Shown here piece after piece: positions 55,835-63,903 of a stretch of 64,000 bases of DNA. Positions within the stretch are counted from its first letter, which is position 1. Each line of letters begins with the position of its first letter. Made by a program: the position numbers and the translations under genes. This DNA comes from Thermus composti (GTDB lineage Bacteria > Deinococcota > Deinococci > Deinococcales > Thermaceae): NCBI RefSeq assembly GCF_014647535.1, contig NZ_BMPJ01000006.1:26853-90852 (forward strand), read 5' to 3'. The notes under the pieces were generated by a model that saw nothing but the letters and a program-made list of their open reading frames with translations, was not told the origin of the DNA and searched no databases.

Positions 55835-56252
55835 AGACCTGGGCCCGCACCCCCAAGGCCCGGGCCCTTTCCGCCCAGAGGGGGTTGTCGTCCCAGTAGA
55901 CCGCTTCCTCGGGGGAAACCCCCAAAGCCTCCAGGGCCAAGGCCAGGGCCCTTAGCTTTTCCGGGTGGAAGAAGGCCTGAAGCCCCTCAGGAGGCGGCAG
56001 GTCCGAGACCAGGTGGAAGGGCTTTGGGAAGGGCCCAGGCCTCGGGGCGAAGGCCCCGGCGTAAAGGCGGGAAGCCCCGGGGAAAAGGGCCTCCAGCGCC
56101 CGAGGGCCCTCCGCCCTAAGCCGGGGAAGGAGCTCGTAAAAAGCCTGGGAAACGTAAAAGGGGCTTTCCCCGCTGGCCTCGGAAAGAAGGCGGATCAGGC
56201 GGGGCTCCACCGGCTCGCAGTAGACCCCCGAGAGGTCCAGAAGGTGCACCAC
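55791..56252 (-). CDS. Small HAD-like protein, probably degenerate
   Basis: 153 residues from GTG 56252 (VHLLDLSGVYCEPVEPRLI). The HAD-type N-terminal LLDLSGV keeps one Asp, and VSPEEAVYWDDNPLWAERARALGVRAQVFRG resembles HAD motif IV, but the lysine motif is unclear, so catalysis is doubtful. Overlaps the end of hrpB tail to tail. A TATCCT box ends 6 nt before the GTG, suggesting a leaderless message. Confidence 0.75.
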   Translation of the reverse strand: MVHLLDLSGVYCEPVEPRLIRLLSEASGESPFYVSQAFYELLPRLRAEGPRALEALFPGASRLYAGAFAPRPGPFPKPFHLVSDLPPPEGLQAFFHPEKLRALALALEALGVSPEEAVYWDDNPLWAERARALGVRAQVFRGFPARGVWGSGA

Positions 56253-56258
56253 CTTTCC

Positions 56259-56283
56259 AGGATACGCCCGCTAGACCTATACT
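56259..56283. promoter_or_regulatory. Closely spaced divergent -10 boxes (HAD-like gene and SCP-2 gene)
   Basis: Minus-strand TATCCT (56264-56259) lies 6 nt before GTG 56252. Plus-strand TATACT (56278-56283) precedes a leader with GGGGG ahead of the SCP-2 GTG at 56308. The two boxes are 13 bp apart, so the promoters must compete or share regulation. Confidence 0.5.
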
Positions 56284-56307
56284 GGGTTTAACGAAAGGGG
56301 GAAAACC

Positions 56308-56700
56308 GTGGAACCCTTCAGCGAAGCGTGGGCCCAGGCGTACTGCGAGAAGCTTTCCCAAAGCGAGGCCTACCGCAAGGCGGCGGCCACCTGGGAAGGA
56401 AGCCTCGCCCTAAGCGTCCGCCCCGACCCCCAGGCGGGGTTTCCCCAAGGGGTTTCCGTGGTCCTGGACCTCTGGCACGGGGCCTGCCGGGGGGTGAAGG
56501 TGGTGGAGGGGGAGGCGGAGGCGGACTTCGTCATCCAGGCGGACCGGGCCACCTGGCAGGAGGTCTTAGAGGGGCGCCTCGAGCCCCTCACCGCCCTGAT
56601 GCGGGGGCTTTTGGAGCTCAAGAAGGGCTCCATCGCCGCCCTCGCCCCCTACGCCCAGGCGGCCCAGGAGCTCGTCAAGGTGGCCCGGGAAGTCCTATGA
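56308..56700 (+). CDS. SCP-2 sterol carrier-like lipid-binding protein
   Basis: 130 residues. A single SCP-2 domain: WEGSLALSVRPDPQAGFPQGVSVVLDLWHGACRGVKVVEGEAEADFVIQADRATWQEVLEGRLEPLTALMRGLLELKKGSIAAL, with the family's final KGSIxxL helix. It probably binds fatty acyl or other lipid ligands in the cytoplasm. GTG start with GGGGG upstream. Coupled to the dehydrogenase by an ATGA overlap. Confidence 0.88.
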   Translation: MEPFSEAWAQAYCEKLSQSEAYRKAAATWEGSLALSVRPDPQAGFPQGVSVVLDLWHGACRGVKVVEGEAEADFVIQADRATWQEVLEGRLEPLTALMRGLLELKKGSIAALAPYAQAAQELVKVAREVL

Positions 56701-57731
56701 AGGCCGTGGTCTACAAGGGGCCCTTCCAGGTGGCGGTGGAGGAGGTCCCCGAGCCCAGGCTGGAGGCGGACACGGACGCCATCCTCGAGGTGGAGCTCGC
56801 TGCCATCTGCGGCTCGGACCTCCACATCTACCACGGCAAGATCGCCGGGGTCCTGCCGGGGACAATCCTCGGGCACGAGTTCGTGGGCCGCATCGTGGAG
56901 AAAGGGCCCCTGGTCCCCTTCGCCCTGGGGGAGCGGGTGGTGGGGAGCTTCCAGGTGGCCTGCGGGGAATGCCCCCCCTGCCGCAAGGGGCCGTACTTCG
57001 CCTGCGTAAGGGGCGGGGTCTATGGGTTTGGGCTCGCCCTGGGCAACCTCCCGGGGGCCCAGGCGGAAAGGGTCCGGGTCCCCTTCGCCCGGCAAAGCCT
57101 CTTCCCCATCGGGGACCTCCCGGCGGAGGAGGCCCTTTTGGCGGGGGACATCCTCACCACCGCCTACGGGGGGGTGAGGCCCTTCCTAAGCCCCGGGATG
57201 GTGGTGGCCGTGGTGGGCTCGGGGCCCGTGGGCCTCATGGCCCAGATGGTGGCCCACGCCCTGGGGGCGGGGCCCGTCTACGCCATAGACCTCGAGGAGG
57301 CCCGCCTGGAAAAGGCCAAGGCCCTGGGAAGCCTCCCCCTAAACCCCAAGGCGGAAGACCCCATCGCCCACATCCGCAAGGAGACGGACGGCCTGGGGGC
57401 CGATCTGGTGGTGGAGGCGGTGGGCGGGGACGGGGAGGCCCTAAAGCTCGCCCTCCGCCTGGCGGGGCCTGGAGGGGTGGTCTCCAGCCTGGGGGTGCCC
57501 ACAGCGGAAAGGCTGGACTACCCCTGGCTTCCCGCCTTCAGCCGGGGGATCACCCTAAGGAGCGCCCTGGCCAACATCCCCCGGTACATCGGGGAGGTCC
57601 TGGCCCTCCAGCGGGCGGGAAGGCTTAGGGGAAGTTTCGTCTATAGCCATAGGCTTCCCCTGGAGGAAGCCCCGGAGGGCTACCGCCTCTTCCACGAGCG
57701 CCAGGCCACCAAGGTGGCCCTGGTGCCCTAA
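56697..57731 (+). CDS. Zinc-dependent medium-chain alcohol dehydrogenase
   Basis: 344 residues. Catalytic zinc ligands in AAICGSDLHIYHG and GHEFVG; structural-zinc cysteines reduced to CGECPPCRKGPYFAC. NAD(P) motif VAVVGSGPVGLMAQMVAHALGAG, then a Asp-ending strand VYAIDLEE, which favours NAD. Substrate unknown; the closest type is a glutathione-independent formaldehyde or sugar-alcohol dehydrogenase family. It overlaps the SCP-2 gene, and a terminator starts at its stop codon. Confidence 0.9.
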   Translation: MKAVVYKGPFQVAVEEVPEPRLEADTDAILEVELAAICGSDLHIYHGKIAGVLPGTILGHEFVGRIVEKGPLVPFALGERVVGSFQVACGECPPCRKGPYFACVRGGVYGFGLALGNLPGAQAERVRVPFARQSLFPIGDLPAEEALLAGDILTTAYGGVRPFLSPGMVVAVVGSGPVGLMAQMVAHALGAGPVYAIDLEEARLEKAKALGSLPLNPKAEDPIAHIRKETDGLGADLVVEAVGGDGEALKLALRLAGPGGVVSSLGVPTAERLDYPWLPAFSRGITLRSALANIPRYIGEVLALQRAGRLRGSFVYSHRLPLEEAPEGYRLFHERQATKVALVP

Positions 57732-57771
57732 AAAAACCCGCCGCCCGCAGGCGGCTTCTCTCTCGTCTGAC
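57730..57771 (-). ncRNA. Candidate small RNA (about 40 nt)
   Basis: On the minus strand a promoter (-35 TTTACA 57805-57800, 16-bp spacer, -10 TATACT 57783-57778) would start transcription at about 57771. The transcript would read AGUCAGACGAGAGAGAAG and then run into the strong hairpin-plus-U7 terminator. No start codon or ORF lies between. It could instead be a spurious or regulated antisense promoter facing the end of the dehydrogenase. Confidence 0.4.
57731..57755. terminator. Bidirectional intrinsic terminator
   Basis: A 6-bp perfect stem GCCGCC-CGCA-GGCGGC (57740-57755). On the plus strand it is followed by TTCTCTCTCGTCT and ends the dehydrogenase transcript; on the minus strand it is followed by GGG and seven T, a stronger terminator in that direction. 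Confidence 0.75.
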
Positions 57772-57777
57772 TTCTTT

Positions 57778-57812
57778 AGTATACCACGGGTTTCCCCTAT
57801 GTAAAGTGGTAT
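57778..57812 (-). promoter_or_regulatory. Minus-strand promoter framed by inverted repeats
   Basis: TTTACA-16-TATACT on the minus strand, one of the best -35/-10 pairs in the window. ATACCAC (57781-57787) overlaps the -10 and GTGGTAT (57806-57812) abuts the -35; they are perfect inverted copies separated by 18 bp, consistent with a regulator binding both ends of the promoter. Confidence 0.55.
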
Positions 57813-57816
57813 GCAG

Positions 57817-57836
57817 AAAAACCCCTGGGCAAGGGG
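57817..57836 (-). terminator. Weak minus-strand terminator
   Basis: On the minus strand CCCCT-tgccc-AGGGG followed by TTTTT. The 5-bp stem is short, so this is tentative. It would insulate the small-RNA promoter from upstream minus-strand transcription. The stretch 57837-57953 otherwise holds only a GGATTCAATCC palindrome (57864-57874) and the start region of the next gene. Confidence 0.4.
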
Positions 57837-57953
57837 CTTGCTGAAGGGGGGCTTGGGGTAGATCGGATTCAATCCAAAACAAAGGTGGCCCGCCTCACCC
57901 CTCCCCCCAAGGCCCTGGGGCTAGGCTAAAGGCAAGGGGAAAGGAGGTGGCCC

Positions 57954-58364
57954 ATGCGCTACCTGGTGGTGGCCCACCGCACGGCCAAAAGCCCGGAGCT
58001 CGCCGCCAAGCTCAGGGAGATCCAGGCCCAAGACCCGGAGGCCCGCTTCGTCCTCCTGGTCCCGGCGGTCCCCCCTCCCGGGTGGGTCTACGAAGAGAAC
58101 GAGGTGCGGCGCCGGGCCGAGGAGGAGGCCCAGGCGGCCAGAAGGGCCCTCGAGGCCCAGGGCATCCCCGTGGAGGAGGCTAAGGCGGGGGACATCTCCC
58201 CCCTCCTCGCCATAGAGGAGGAGCTCCTCGCCCACCCCGGGGCCTACGGGGCCATCGTTCTCTCCACCCTGCCCCCGGGGCTTTCCCGGTGGCTCAGGCT
58301 GGACGTCCACACCCAGGCGGAGCGCTTCGGCCTTCCCGTCCACCACGTGATCGCCCACGCCTAG
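57954..58364 (+). CDS. Small alpha/beta protein, UspA-like
   Basis: 136 residues, one Rossmann-like domain: RYLVVAHRTAKSPELAAKLREIQ (strand-helix), RFVLLVPAVPPP, a helix rich in Arg/Glu/Ala, GIPVEEAKAGDISPLLAIEEEL, GAYGAIVLSTLPPGLSRWLRLDVHTQAERFGLPVHHV. Topology fits the universal-stress/adenine-nucleotide hydrolase-like fold, but the Gly-rich ATP motif is not obvious. AAAGGAGGTG precedes the ATG. Function unknown. Confidence 0.8.
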   Translation: MRYLVVAHRTAKSPELAAKLREIQAQDPEARFVLLVPAVPPPGWVYEENEVRRRAEEEAQAARRALEAQGIPVEEAKAGDISPLLAIEEELLAHPGAYGAIVLSTLPPGLSRWLRLDVHTQAERFGLPVHHVIAHA

Positions 58365-58390
58365 CTAGGCCCCTTCTCATCCAAAAGCCG

Positions 58391-58396
58391 TATACT
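58391..58396 (+). promoter_or_regulatory. -10 box for the lptFGD operon (TATACT)
   Basis: TATACT lies 8 nt before the GTG start of lptF with no ribosome-binding site between them, a leaderless-type arrangement. Confidence 0.55.
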
Positions 58397-58404
58397 CGGC
58401 CCCG

Positions 58405-59412
58405 GTGCTGGGCCGCTACGTCCTAAAGGAGGTTCTCTCCCCCTACCTGGCGGGCATCCTCCTCTTCACCGCCCTCCTCACCCTGGACCTCCTCTCCAGC
58501 CTTTCCGGGGTCTTCCTAAGCCGGGGAGCGGGGGCCTGGGAGATCGCCCACCTGGTCCTCCTCCGCCTTCCCTGGACCCTAAGCCTCGCCCTCCCCTTGG
58601 GCCTCGTCTTCGCCATTTTGGTGGGGCTTTCCCGGCTCATCCGCCAGTCAGAGCTAAAGGCGGCCTACGCCGCGGGCGTCCCCCCCTTGCGCCTCTTCTA
58701 CCCCCTTTTCCTCCTGGCCCTGGGGGTGAGCCTCCTCAACTTCCTGAACCTGGCCTTCCTCCGCCCCCTGGCCCAGGAGGCCTACGACCAGGCCCTGGCC
58801 CGGCTCCTCTACGGGGAGGGGTTTAGCGGGGTCCTGCGCCACCAGCTCTACGCCCCGGAAGGCCTTGGGGTCTACTACGCCGAGGAGGTGCGGCCCGAAG
58901 GAAGGGAGAACCGGCTTTACGGCATCCGCATCGTGGACGAGAAGGGCCGGGTCTACAGCGCCCAGGAGGGGGTATGGGACGGGGAGGGCTGGCGGTTTAG
59001 GGGGTATGTCCTCTCGGGGGAGGCCCCTGAGCCCTTCGCCGGGATCCTCCCCTTCCCCCTGGCCTACCGCCCCCGGGAAAGCCTGGGCTCCCGCGACCCT
59101 TACGATTCCACCCCCCTCCCCGAGCTTTGGGCGAGGAGCCAGGTGGAGCCCGGGGCCCGCTTCGCCCTGCAAAGGCGCCTTTCGGACGCCCTGGGAGCGG
59201 TGTTCCTCGGGTCCTTGGCCGCCCTTTTGGGGCTTTCCTTCCGGGAGGCCACCTGGGCCTTTTTGGCAGTGGTCCTCCTCATCTTCGGCTACTACGTGCT
59301 CTGGACCCTCTCGGCCCAGCTCGCCCGCTACGACCTAAGCCCTCTCCTCGCCCACCTCCCCAACGCCCTCTATGGGGGAATCGCCCTCCTACTCGCCTGG
59401 AGGCTACGGTGA
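58405..59412 (+). CDS. lptF: LptF-type permease (LPS/glycolipid export ABC system)
   Basis: 335 residues from GTG 58405. YjgP/YjgQ family: six membrane segments, N-terminal GRYVLKEVLSPYLAGILLFTALLTLDLL, cytoplasmic SRLIRQSELKAAYAAGVPPLRL (coupling segment) and a periplasmic jellyroll domain between segments 3 and 4 (about 115-240). It works with LptG and the ATPase LptB, which is not in this window. Overlaps lptG by 4 bp. Confidence 0.92.
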   Translation: MLGRYVLKEVLSPYLAGILLFTALLTLDLLSSLSGVFLSRGAGAWEIAHLVLLRLPWTLSLALPLGLVFAILVGLSRLIRQSELKAAYAAGVPPLRLFYPLFLLALGVSLLNFLNLAFLRPLAQEAYDQALARLLYGEGFSGVLRHQLYAPEGLGVYYAEEVRPEGRENRLYGIRIVDEKGRVYSAQEGVWDGEGWRFRGYVLSGEAPEPFAGILPFPLAYRPRESLGSRDPYDSTPLPELWARSQVEPGARFALQRRLSDALGAVFLGSLAALLGLSFREATWAFLAVVLLIFGYYVLWTLSAQLARYDLSPLLAHLPNALYGGIALLLAWRLR

Positions 59413-60452
59413 AGATCCTGGACCGCTACCTCCTCCGGGAGGCCCTGGGCCACCTGGCCCTGGGGCTTTTGGCCATCGTCCTCCTCTTCCTGGCGGGGGC
59501 GGTCTACGAGGTCCTGGCCCCCCTGGTGGCCAAGGGGGCGGACCCCTACACCCTCCTCCGCTACCTCCTCTACCGCACCCCGGAGGCCCTGGTGCGGGGA
59601 GCGCCCGTGGCCTACCTCTTCGCTCTCTTGCTCCTCCTTTCCCGCATGGGGGAGGACTCGGAGCTCAAGGCCCTCCTGGCTCTTGGGGTGCGGCGGGAGC
59701 GGGTGCTCCTTCCCTTGCTCTTCCTGGGGCTTTTCATCGCCCTCGTGGCCTTCCTCCTGGGGGAAAGCCTGGTGCCCCGGGCCCTGGCGGCGGGGCAGGA
59801 CCTCTTAAGGCGGGAGGTCCTGGAAAGGCCCAGGGCCCTCCTCACCCCCGGGACCACCTTCCAGGACGCCCAAGGGCGGGTGGTCTACGTGGGGGAGGTG
59901 GAGGGGGAAAGGATCGGGAAGCTTAGGGTCATGTCCTGGGAGGAGGTGCTTTTGGCGGAGGAGGGGCGGTTCCAAAAGGGGGTCCTCTTCCTGGAAAGGG
60001 GGGAGCGGATCACCTACGAGAGGGACCGCCCCCGCACCCTGGCCCGCTTCCAAAGGGGAGAGCTGGTCCTCAAGGACCTCACCTTTGACCCCTGGCCCAA
60101 CCCGGCCAACCGGATGCCCCTTTCCGAGCTTAAGCGGGAGGTGGAGCGGCTTAGGGCCCAAGGGGTGAAGGCGGGCCTCGAGGCCACCACCTACTACCGC
60201 CGCTTCGCCGAGCCCTTGACCGCCCCCATCTTCGCCCTCTTCGCCGTGGGCCTCGCCTTTTACCTTTTGGGGGGGAGCCGGAGCCTGGGGCTTGTGGGGG
60301 TGGCGGTCCTCACCTTCTTCTACTACGCCACCTGGAGCGTGGGGCGGATCATGGGGGAGCAGAACGCCCTGGACCCCTTCCTTGCCGCCTTCGGCCCCAA
60401 CCTCCTCTACGGGGCCTTGGGGCTTCTCCTCTACCTGGGGGGGCGGAGGTGA
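59409..60452 (+). CDS. lptG: LptG-type permease (LPS/glycolipid export ABC system)
   Basis: 347 residues from GTG 59409 (KILDRYLLREALGHLALGLLAIVLLF). Same six-segment plus jellyroll layout as LptF; coupling segment LLLSRMGEDSELKALLALGVRRERV, and C-terminal segments FALFAVGLAFYLLGG and GALGLLLYLGGRR. Forms the heterodimer with LptF. Overlaps lptD by 4 bp. Confidence 0.92.
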   Translation: MKILDRYLLREALGHLALGLLAIVLLFLAGAVYEVLAPLVAKGADPYTLLRYLLYRTPEALVRGAPVAYLFALLLLLSRMGEDSELKALLALGVRRERVLLPLLFLGLFIALVAFLLGESLVPRALAAGQDLLRREVLERPRALLTPGTTFQDAQGRVVYVGEVEGERIGKLRVMSWEEVLLAEEGRFQKGVLFLERGERITYERDRPRTLARFQRGELVLKDLTFDPWPNPANRMPLSELKREVERLRAQGVKAGLEATTYYRRFAEPLTAPIFALFAVGLAFYLLGGSRSLGLVGVAVLTFFYYATWSVGRIMGEQNALDPFLAAFGPNLLYGALGLLLYLGGRR

Positions 60453-62917
60453 GGTGGCTTCCCTTCCTCCTTTTCCTGCTCCTCCCCGCCCTGGCCCAAG
60501 GGGCGCTCCAGGTCCTAGAGGCGGAGCGCCTAGAGCTACGGGAGGAGGGGGGGGAGGAGGTGTACGTCCTCACGGGCAACCCCGTGCGGCTTAAGCGGGG
60601 GGAAGAGGAGCTGGAGGCCCTTAGGGTCACCTATTTCCGGGAAAGGAGGCTCCTTTACCTTTCGGGCAAGGTGCGCTACCGGGACAAGGAAGGCCGCCTT
60701 ATAGAGGCGGAGGAGCTTCAGGTGGACCTCTCCGATGAAAGCTTTGACGCCCTGGAGGTGCGCATAGAGGCCAAGGACCTCCTCCTCACCGGGCCCCTCT
60801 GCCAGCGGGTGGCGGGGGCGATCCTCCTAGAGCGGGGCTACGCCACCCCGTGCGCCTCGTGCGGCCAGGAGGTGCCGGACTACGCCTTCCGCGCCCGGGA
60901 GATCGTCCTCTACCCGGGGGACCGGGTGGTGGCCCGGGACGTGACCCTCCTTTTTCGGGAGGAGCCCGTCCTCAAGCTACCCGTCCTCCTCCTCTTCCTC
61001 TCGGAAAGGAGGCCCCGCCTCGAGATGGGCCAAGACGAGGGGGGCTTTTACTTCAAGGCCGACCTCCCCTACGTGGCCGCCTTCGGCCTCGGCTACACCC
61101 TCCTTCGCTACTACCAGGGCCGGGGCTACGGCTTCGGCCTGGACCACTACGGGACCGGGGAGGCCACGGAGCGCTACTTCTTCCTCCACACCCCTCCGGA
61201 CACCTTCCAGTACCGCCTGGAGTACAGCCTGAAGCGCCAGGCCTTCTCCCTCACAGGCCTTCTGGAAAGGGACGACACCAAGGAAAAGCTTTCCCGCTTT
61301 AGCCTCGAGGCCCTCTACCCCGGGACCCCCACGCCCCAGGATGGGCGCCTCGCCCTTAGGCTTGCGGGCTTCCTGGACCACGACCCCACGACCCCCCCAC
61401 CCCGCACCCTCCAGCGCCTTCCCGAAGTGGAGGCGCAAAGCCCCACCCTCCGCCAAGGCCCCTTTAGCCTCCAGGCGGGGCTTGTGGTGGGGCGGTACCT
61501 GGCGGAGACCAACCCCCTAAACCGCTCGGCCCGGGCCCTGGGACCCTACGCCGAGGCGGGCAGGGCCCTCCTCAGCCATGCGGAAAGCCTCGCCCTAAAC
61601 CCCTGGCCCGGGGGAAGCCTAAGCGGGGAGAACCGCTTCCGGGGCTTCTACTACACCACGCAAAACCCGGACGGCACCCACGAGCGCCAGATAGACTGGA
61701 CCACCCGTCTCACCTTCCGCCAGACCCTGGGGGGGTTTGGCCTCGAGGCGGGCTACCTAAGAAGCGTCCAGGAAGGGGAAAGCCCTTTTCGCTTTGAGGC
61801 CCTGCCCAACCGCAAGACCCACCAGGCCACCCTAGGCCTCTCCTTCCAGGAAAGGCCCCTCGCCCTAAGCCTCAAAGGGGGGCGGGACCTGGAGGCGGGG
61901 AAGTACCTGCCCCTGGAAGCGGAGGCCAGGCTCCAGGACCAGGGCTACGCCCTAAGGCTTTACCGCAAGCACGACCTGGACCAAGGCCCCCTGGAAACCC
62001 AAGCCGAGGCCAGCCTCACCCCCTACCCCTTCTCCCTTCGGGCAAACCTCCGCTACGACCACCTACAGGCCCTCTACGACCCCCTTTTCCTTCAGGGGGC
62101 CTACGCCCTCCCGGCGGGGAGCCTCACCCTCACCCACCGCCACGACCTAAAGGGGAAAGGCCCCCTCACCACCGACCTCGTCTTCTCCTTCCGGGAAGGC
62201 CAGGAGGCCTACACCCTCCAAGGAAGGCGGGACTGGCAGCAAGACACCCTCGCCCTCCAGGGCCAGGCCATCTGGGGGCCGAGAAGCCTTTCCCTCCAAG
62301 GGAACCTCACCCCCCAGGCCCTGGCCTACAGCCTGGGCTTTAAGAGCGGGGAAGCGCCCGGGGCGATTCTGGACCTCCTCCTTTCGGGCTCCCTCCAGGA
62401 GGGGCCGAGGGCCACGAACCTCCGCCTCTCCCTCACCCAAACCCTGCCCAAGGCGGGTTTTCGCACCACCTTCAACCTCCACCTCCCTGAGGTGGCGGAC
62501 CGGGAGGTCTACCTAAAGGACGCCACCTTTAGCGGGGGCCTCACCCTTTGGGCCCCCACGCCGCCCCAAGGGGAGGCCCCGGGGATCCCGGGCCTATCCC
62601 TTTCGGGAAGCCTCACCTACACCCGCGCCCCCACCCGCCCGGAAGGCTACACCCTGGCCCTGAGGAACTTCGGCCCCACCTTCACCTTCCTGGGCCGGGA
62701 AAACACCAAGCTCCACCTCGCCGCCCTCCTCACCCAGGACCTGCCGGGTGCCCCCTTAAAGCCCAGGTTCATCCTCACCCTGGACCGGTGCTGCTGGGCC
62801 ATGCGCTTCACCCTGGACGCCGCCAAGAACGAGGTGCGCCTGGCCCTCCTCTACGGGGGGCAGGCGGCGGAAGTCCTCATGGACGAGGAGGGCGTGCGCT
62901 TGGGAGGCCTGCCATGA
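60449..62917 (+). CDS. lptD: LptD/OstA-like outer-membrane protein
   Basis: 822 residues from GTG 60449. Signal peptide RWLPFLLFLLLPALAQG, an OstA/LptA-like N-terminal beta-jellyroll (EAERLELREEGGEEVYVLTGNPVRLKRG...LLYLSGKVRY), then a long beta-barrel with alternating strands ending in DRCCWAMRFTLD...VRLALLYGG, similar to the conserved C-terminal barrel segment of LptD. Cys residues in LCQRVAG and PCASCGQ may form disulfides. It would insert glycolipid into the outer membrane, where Thermus differs from classical LPS bacteria. Confidence 0.9.
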   Translation: MRWLPFLLFLLLPALAQGALQVLEAERLELREEGGEEVYVLTGNPVRLKRGEEELEALRVTYFRERRLLYLSGKVRYRDKEGRLIEAEELQVDLSDESFDALEVRIEAKDLLLTGPLCQRVAGAILLERGYATPCASCGQEVPDYAFRAREIVLYPGDRVVARDVTLLFREEPVLKLPVLLLFLSERRPRLEMGQDEGGFYFKADLPYVAAFGLGYTLLRYYQGRGYGFGLDHYGTGEATERYFFLHTPPDTFQYRLEYSLKRQAFSLTGLLERDDTKEKLSRFSLEALYPGTPTPQDGRLALRLAGFLDHDPTTPPPRTLQRLPEVEAQSPTLRQGPFSLQAGLVVGRYLAETNPLNRSARALGPYAEAGRALLSHAESLALNPWPGGSLSGENRFRGFYYTTQNPDGTHERQIDWTTRLTFRQTLGGFGLEAGYLRSVQEGESPFRFEALPNRKTHQATLGLSFQERPLALSLKGGRDLEAGKYLPLEAEARLQDQGYALRLYRKHDLDQGPLETQAEASLTPYPFSLRANLRYDHLQALYDPLFLQGAYALPAGSLTLTHRHDLKGKGPLTTDLVFSFREGQEAYTLQGRRDWQQDTLALQGQAIWGPRSLSLQGNLTPQALAYSLGFKSGEAPGAILDLLLSGSLQEGPRATNLRLSLTQTLPKAGFRTTFNLHLPEVADREVYLKDATFSGGLTLWAPTPPQGEAPGIPGLSLSGSLTYTRAPTRPEGYTLALRNFGPTFTFLGRENTKLHLAALLTQDLPGAPLKPRFILTLDRCCWAMRFTLDAAKNEVRLALLYGGQAAEVLMDEEGVRLGGLP

Positions 62918-63903
62918 GGAAGCTTTACCTCCTTTTGCTTCTCGCCCTTTCCGCCTGCACGGGAAGCCAGGAACCCCCTCTCCCCGCCCTCGTCGCCGCG
63001 GCGGGGGGGGACGAGGTGCGCTTCTACCGGGCTTTGGACCTGCAGCAAGGCGCCGCTTCCCCCGTGAGCACCTGGACCACCCCGGAGCTTTTGGACCTGG
63101 CCTACCAAAACGCTTCCCGAAGGCTTTTCCTTCTCTTCTCCGACCGGGTGGAGGCCTACGATGCCTCGGGCTTCACCGAGGCCTCCGTCCCCAAGGGCAC
63201 GCCCTCGGTCCAGAACCTGCCCGCAGACGTGGACTGCACGGGGGGGTACCTCCGCCTCGGGCAACACACCCTCCTCCTCCACTGCCCCGACGCGGCCCGG
63301 GCCTTCCTCTGGCGTCTGGACGGGAGCGGGAGCCTGGAGAAGGCCGACCTCACGGGCCTGGACCCCGCCTCCCGCCTCGCCCTCCTCCCCCAGGGAAGCC
63401 TGGACCTCCTGGCCTACCTGACCCGAAGCGTCCTGGGCTACCGCCCGGCCCAAGACCCCCAAGGGACCCCTTCTTTGGAAAAGCCTTTGGGCACCACCCT
63501 GGACGAAAACCCCTTTGACCTCCGGGCGGACGCCACCAAAGAGAGGCTTCTTGGCCTAGGAAAGCTAAACCTCGAGGCCCGCCTCTACTCCCTCCAGGGC
63601 GAGGCCCTGGCCAGCCAGAAGGTCCTGGGGGACTTCTTCGGCACCCCCCGGCTCGCCCTGGACCCGGTGGCGGGCCTTGCGGTCTACGGCCAGGGCTTTC
63701 AGGTCCTGGAGCCCAAGGCCTCCCCGGTCCTCGAGGCCTACACCAACTTCGCCGCAGGAACCATAGGCCAGGACGGGTACGTGTATCTGGCCTCCGGAAG
63801 CTTCCTCTATGTCTACGACCTCGTCCCCTCCCCGCCCCAAAGGGTGGCCATCTCCTCCTTGGGCTTCGCCCCCAAGGCCCTGGCCTTCCTTCCCGTAGAA
63901 TGA
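62914..63903 (+). CDS. Predicted lipoprotein with beta-propeller-like repeats
   Basis: 329 residues. Lipoprotein signal MRKLYLLLLLALSACTGS (lipobox LSAC). The mature part is rich in short repeated beta segments (LLDLAYQNASRRLFLLFSDRVEAYDASG, RLLGLGKLNLEARLYSLQGEAL, LALDPVAGLAVYGQGFQVLEPKAS, GQDGYVYLASGSFLYVYDL) resembling WD/PQQ-type propeller blades. Two Cys (DVDCTGG, LLLHCPD) may pair. ATGA overlap with lptD places it in the export operon, but its role is unknown. Confidence 0.8.
   Translation: MRKLYLLLLLALSACTGSQEPPLPALVAAAGGDEVRFYRALDLQQGAASPVSTWTTPELLDLAYQNASRRLFLLFSDRVEAYDASGFTEASVPKGTPSVQNLPADVDCTGGYLRLGQHTLLLHCPDAARAFLWRLDGSGSLEKADLTGLDPASRLALLPQGSLDLLAYLTRSVLGYRPAQDPQGTPSLEKPLGTTLDENPFDLRADATKERLLGLGKLNLEARLYSLQGEALASQKVLGDFFGTPRLALDPVAGLAVYGQGFQVLEPKASPVLEAYTNFAAGTIGQDGYVYLASGSFLYVYDLVPSPPQRVAISSLGFAPKALAFLPVE

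Noticed and set aside
57555..57882. Minus-strand frames of 85-105 codons overlapping the end of the dehydrogenase
   Set aside because: They cross the bidirectional terminator and promoter, lack codon bias and overlap a clear dehydrogenase gene.
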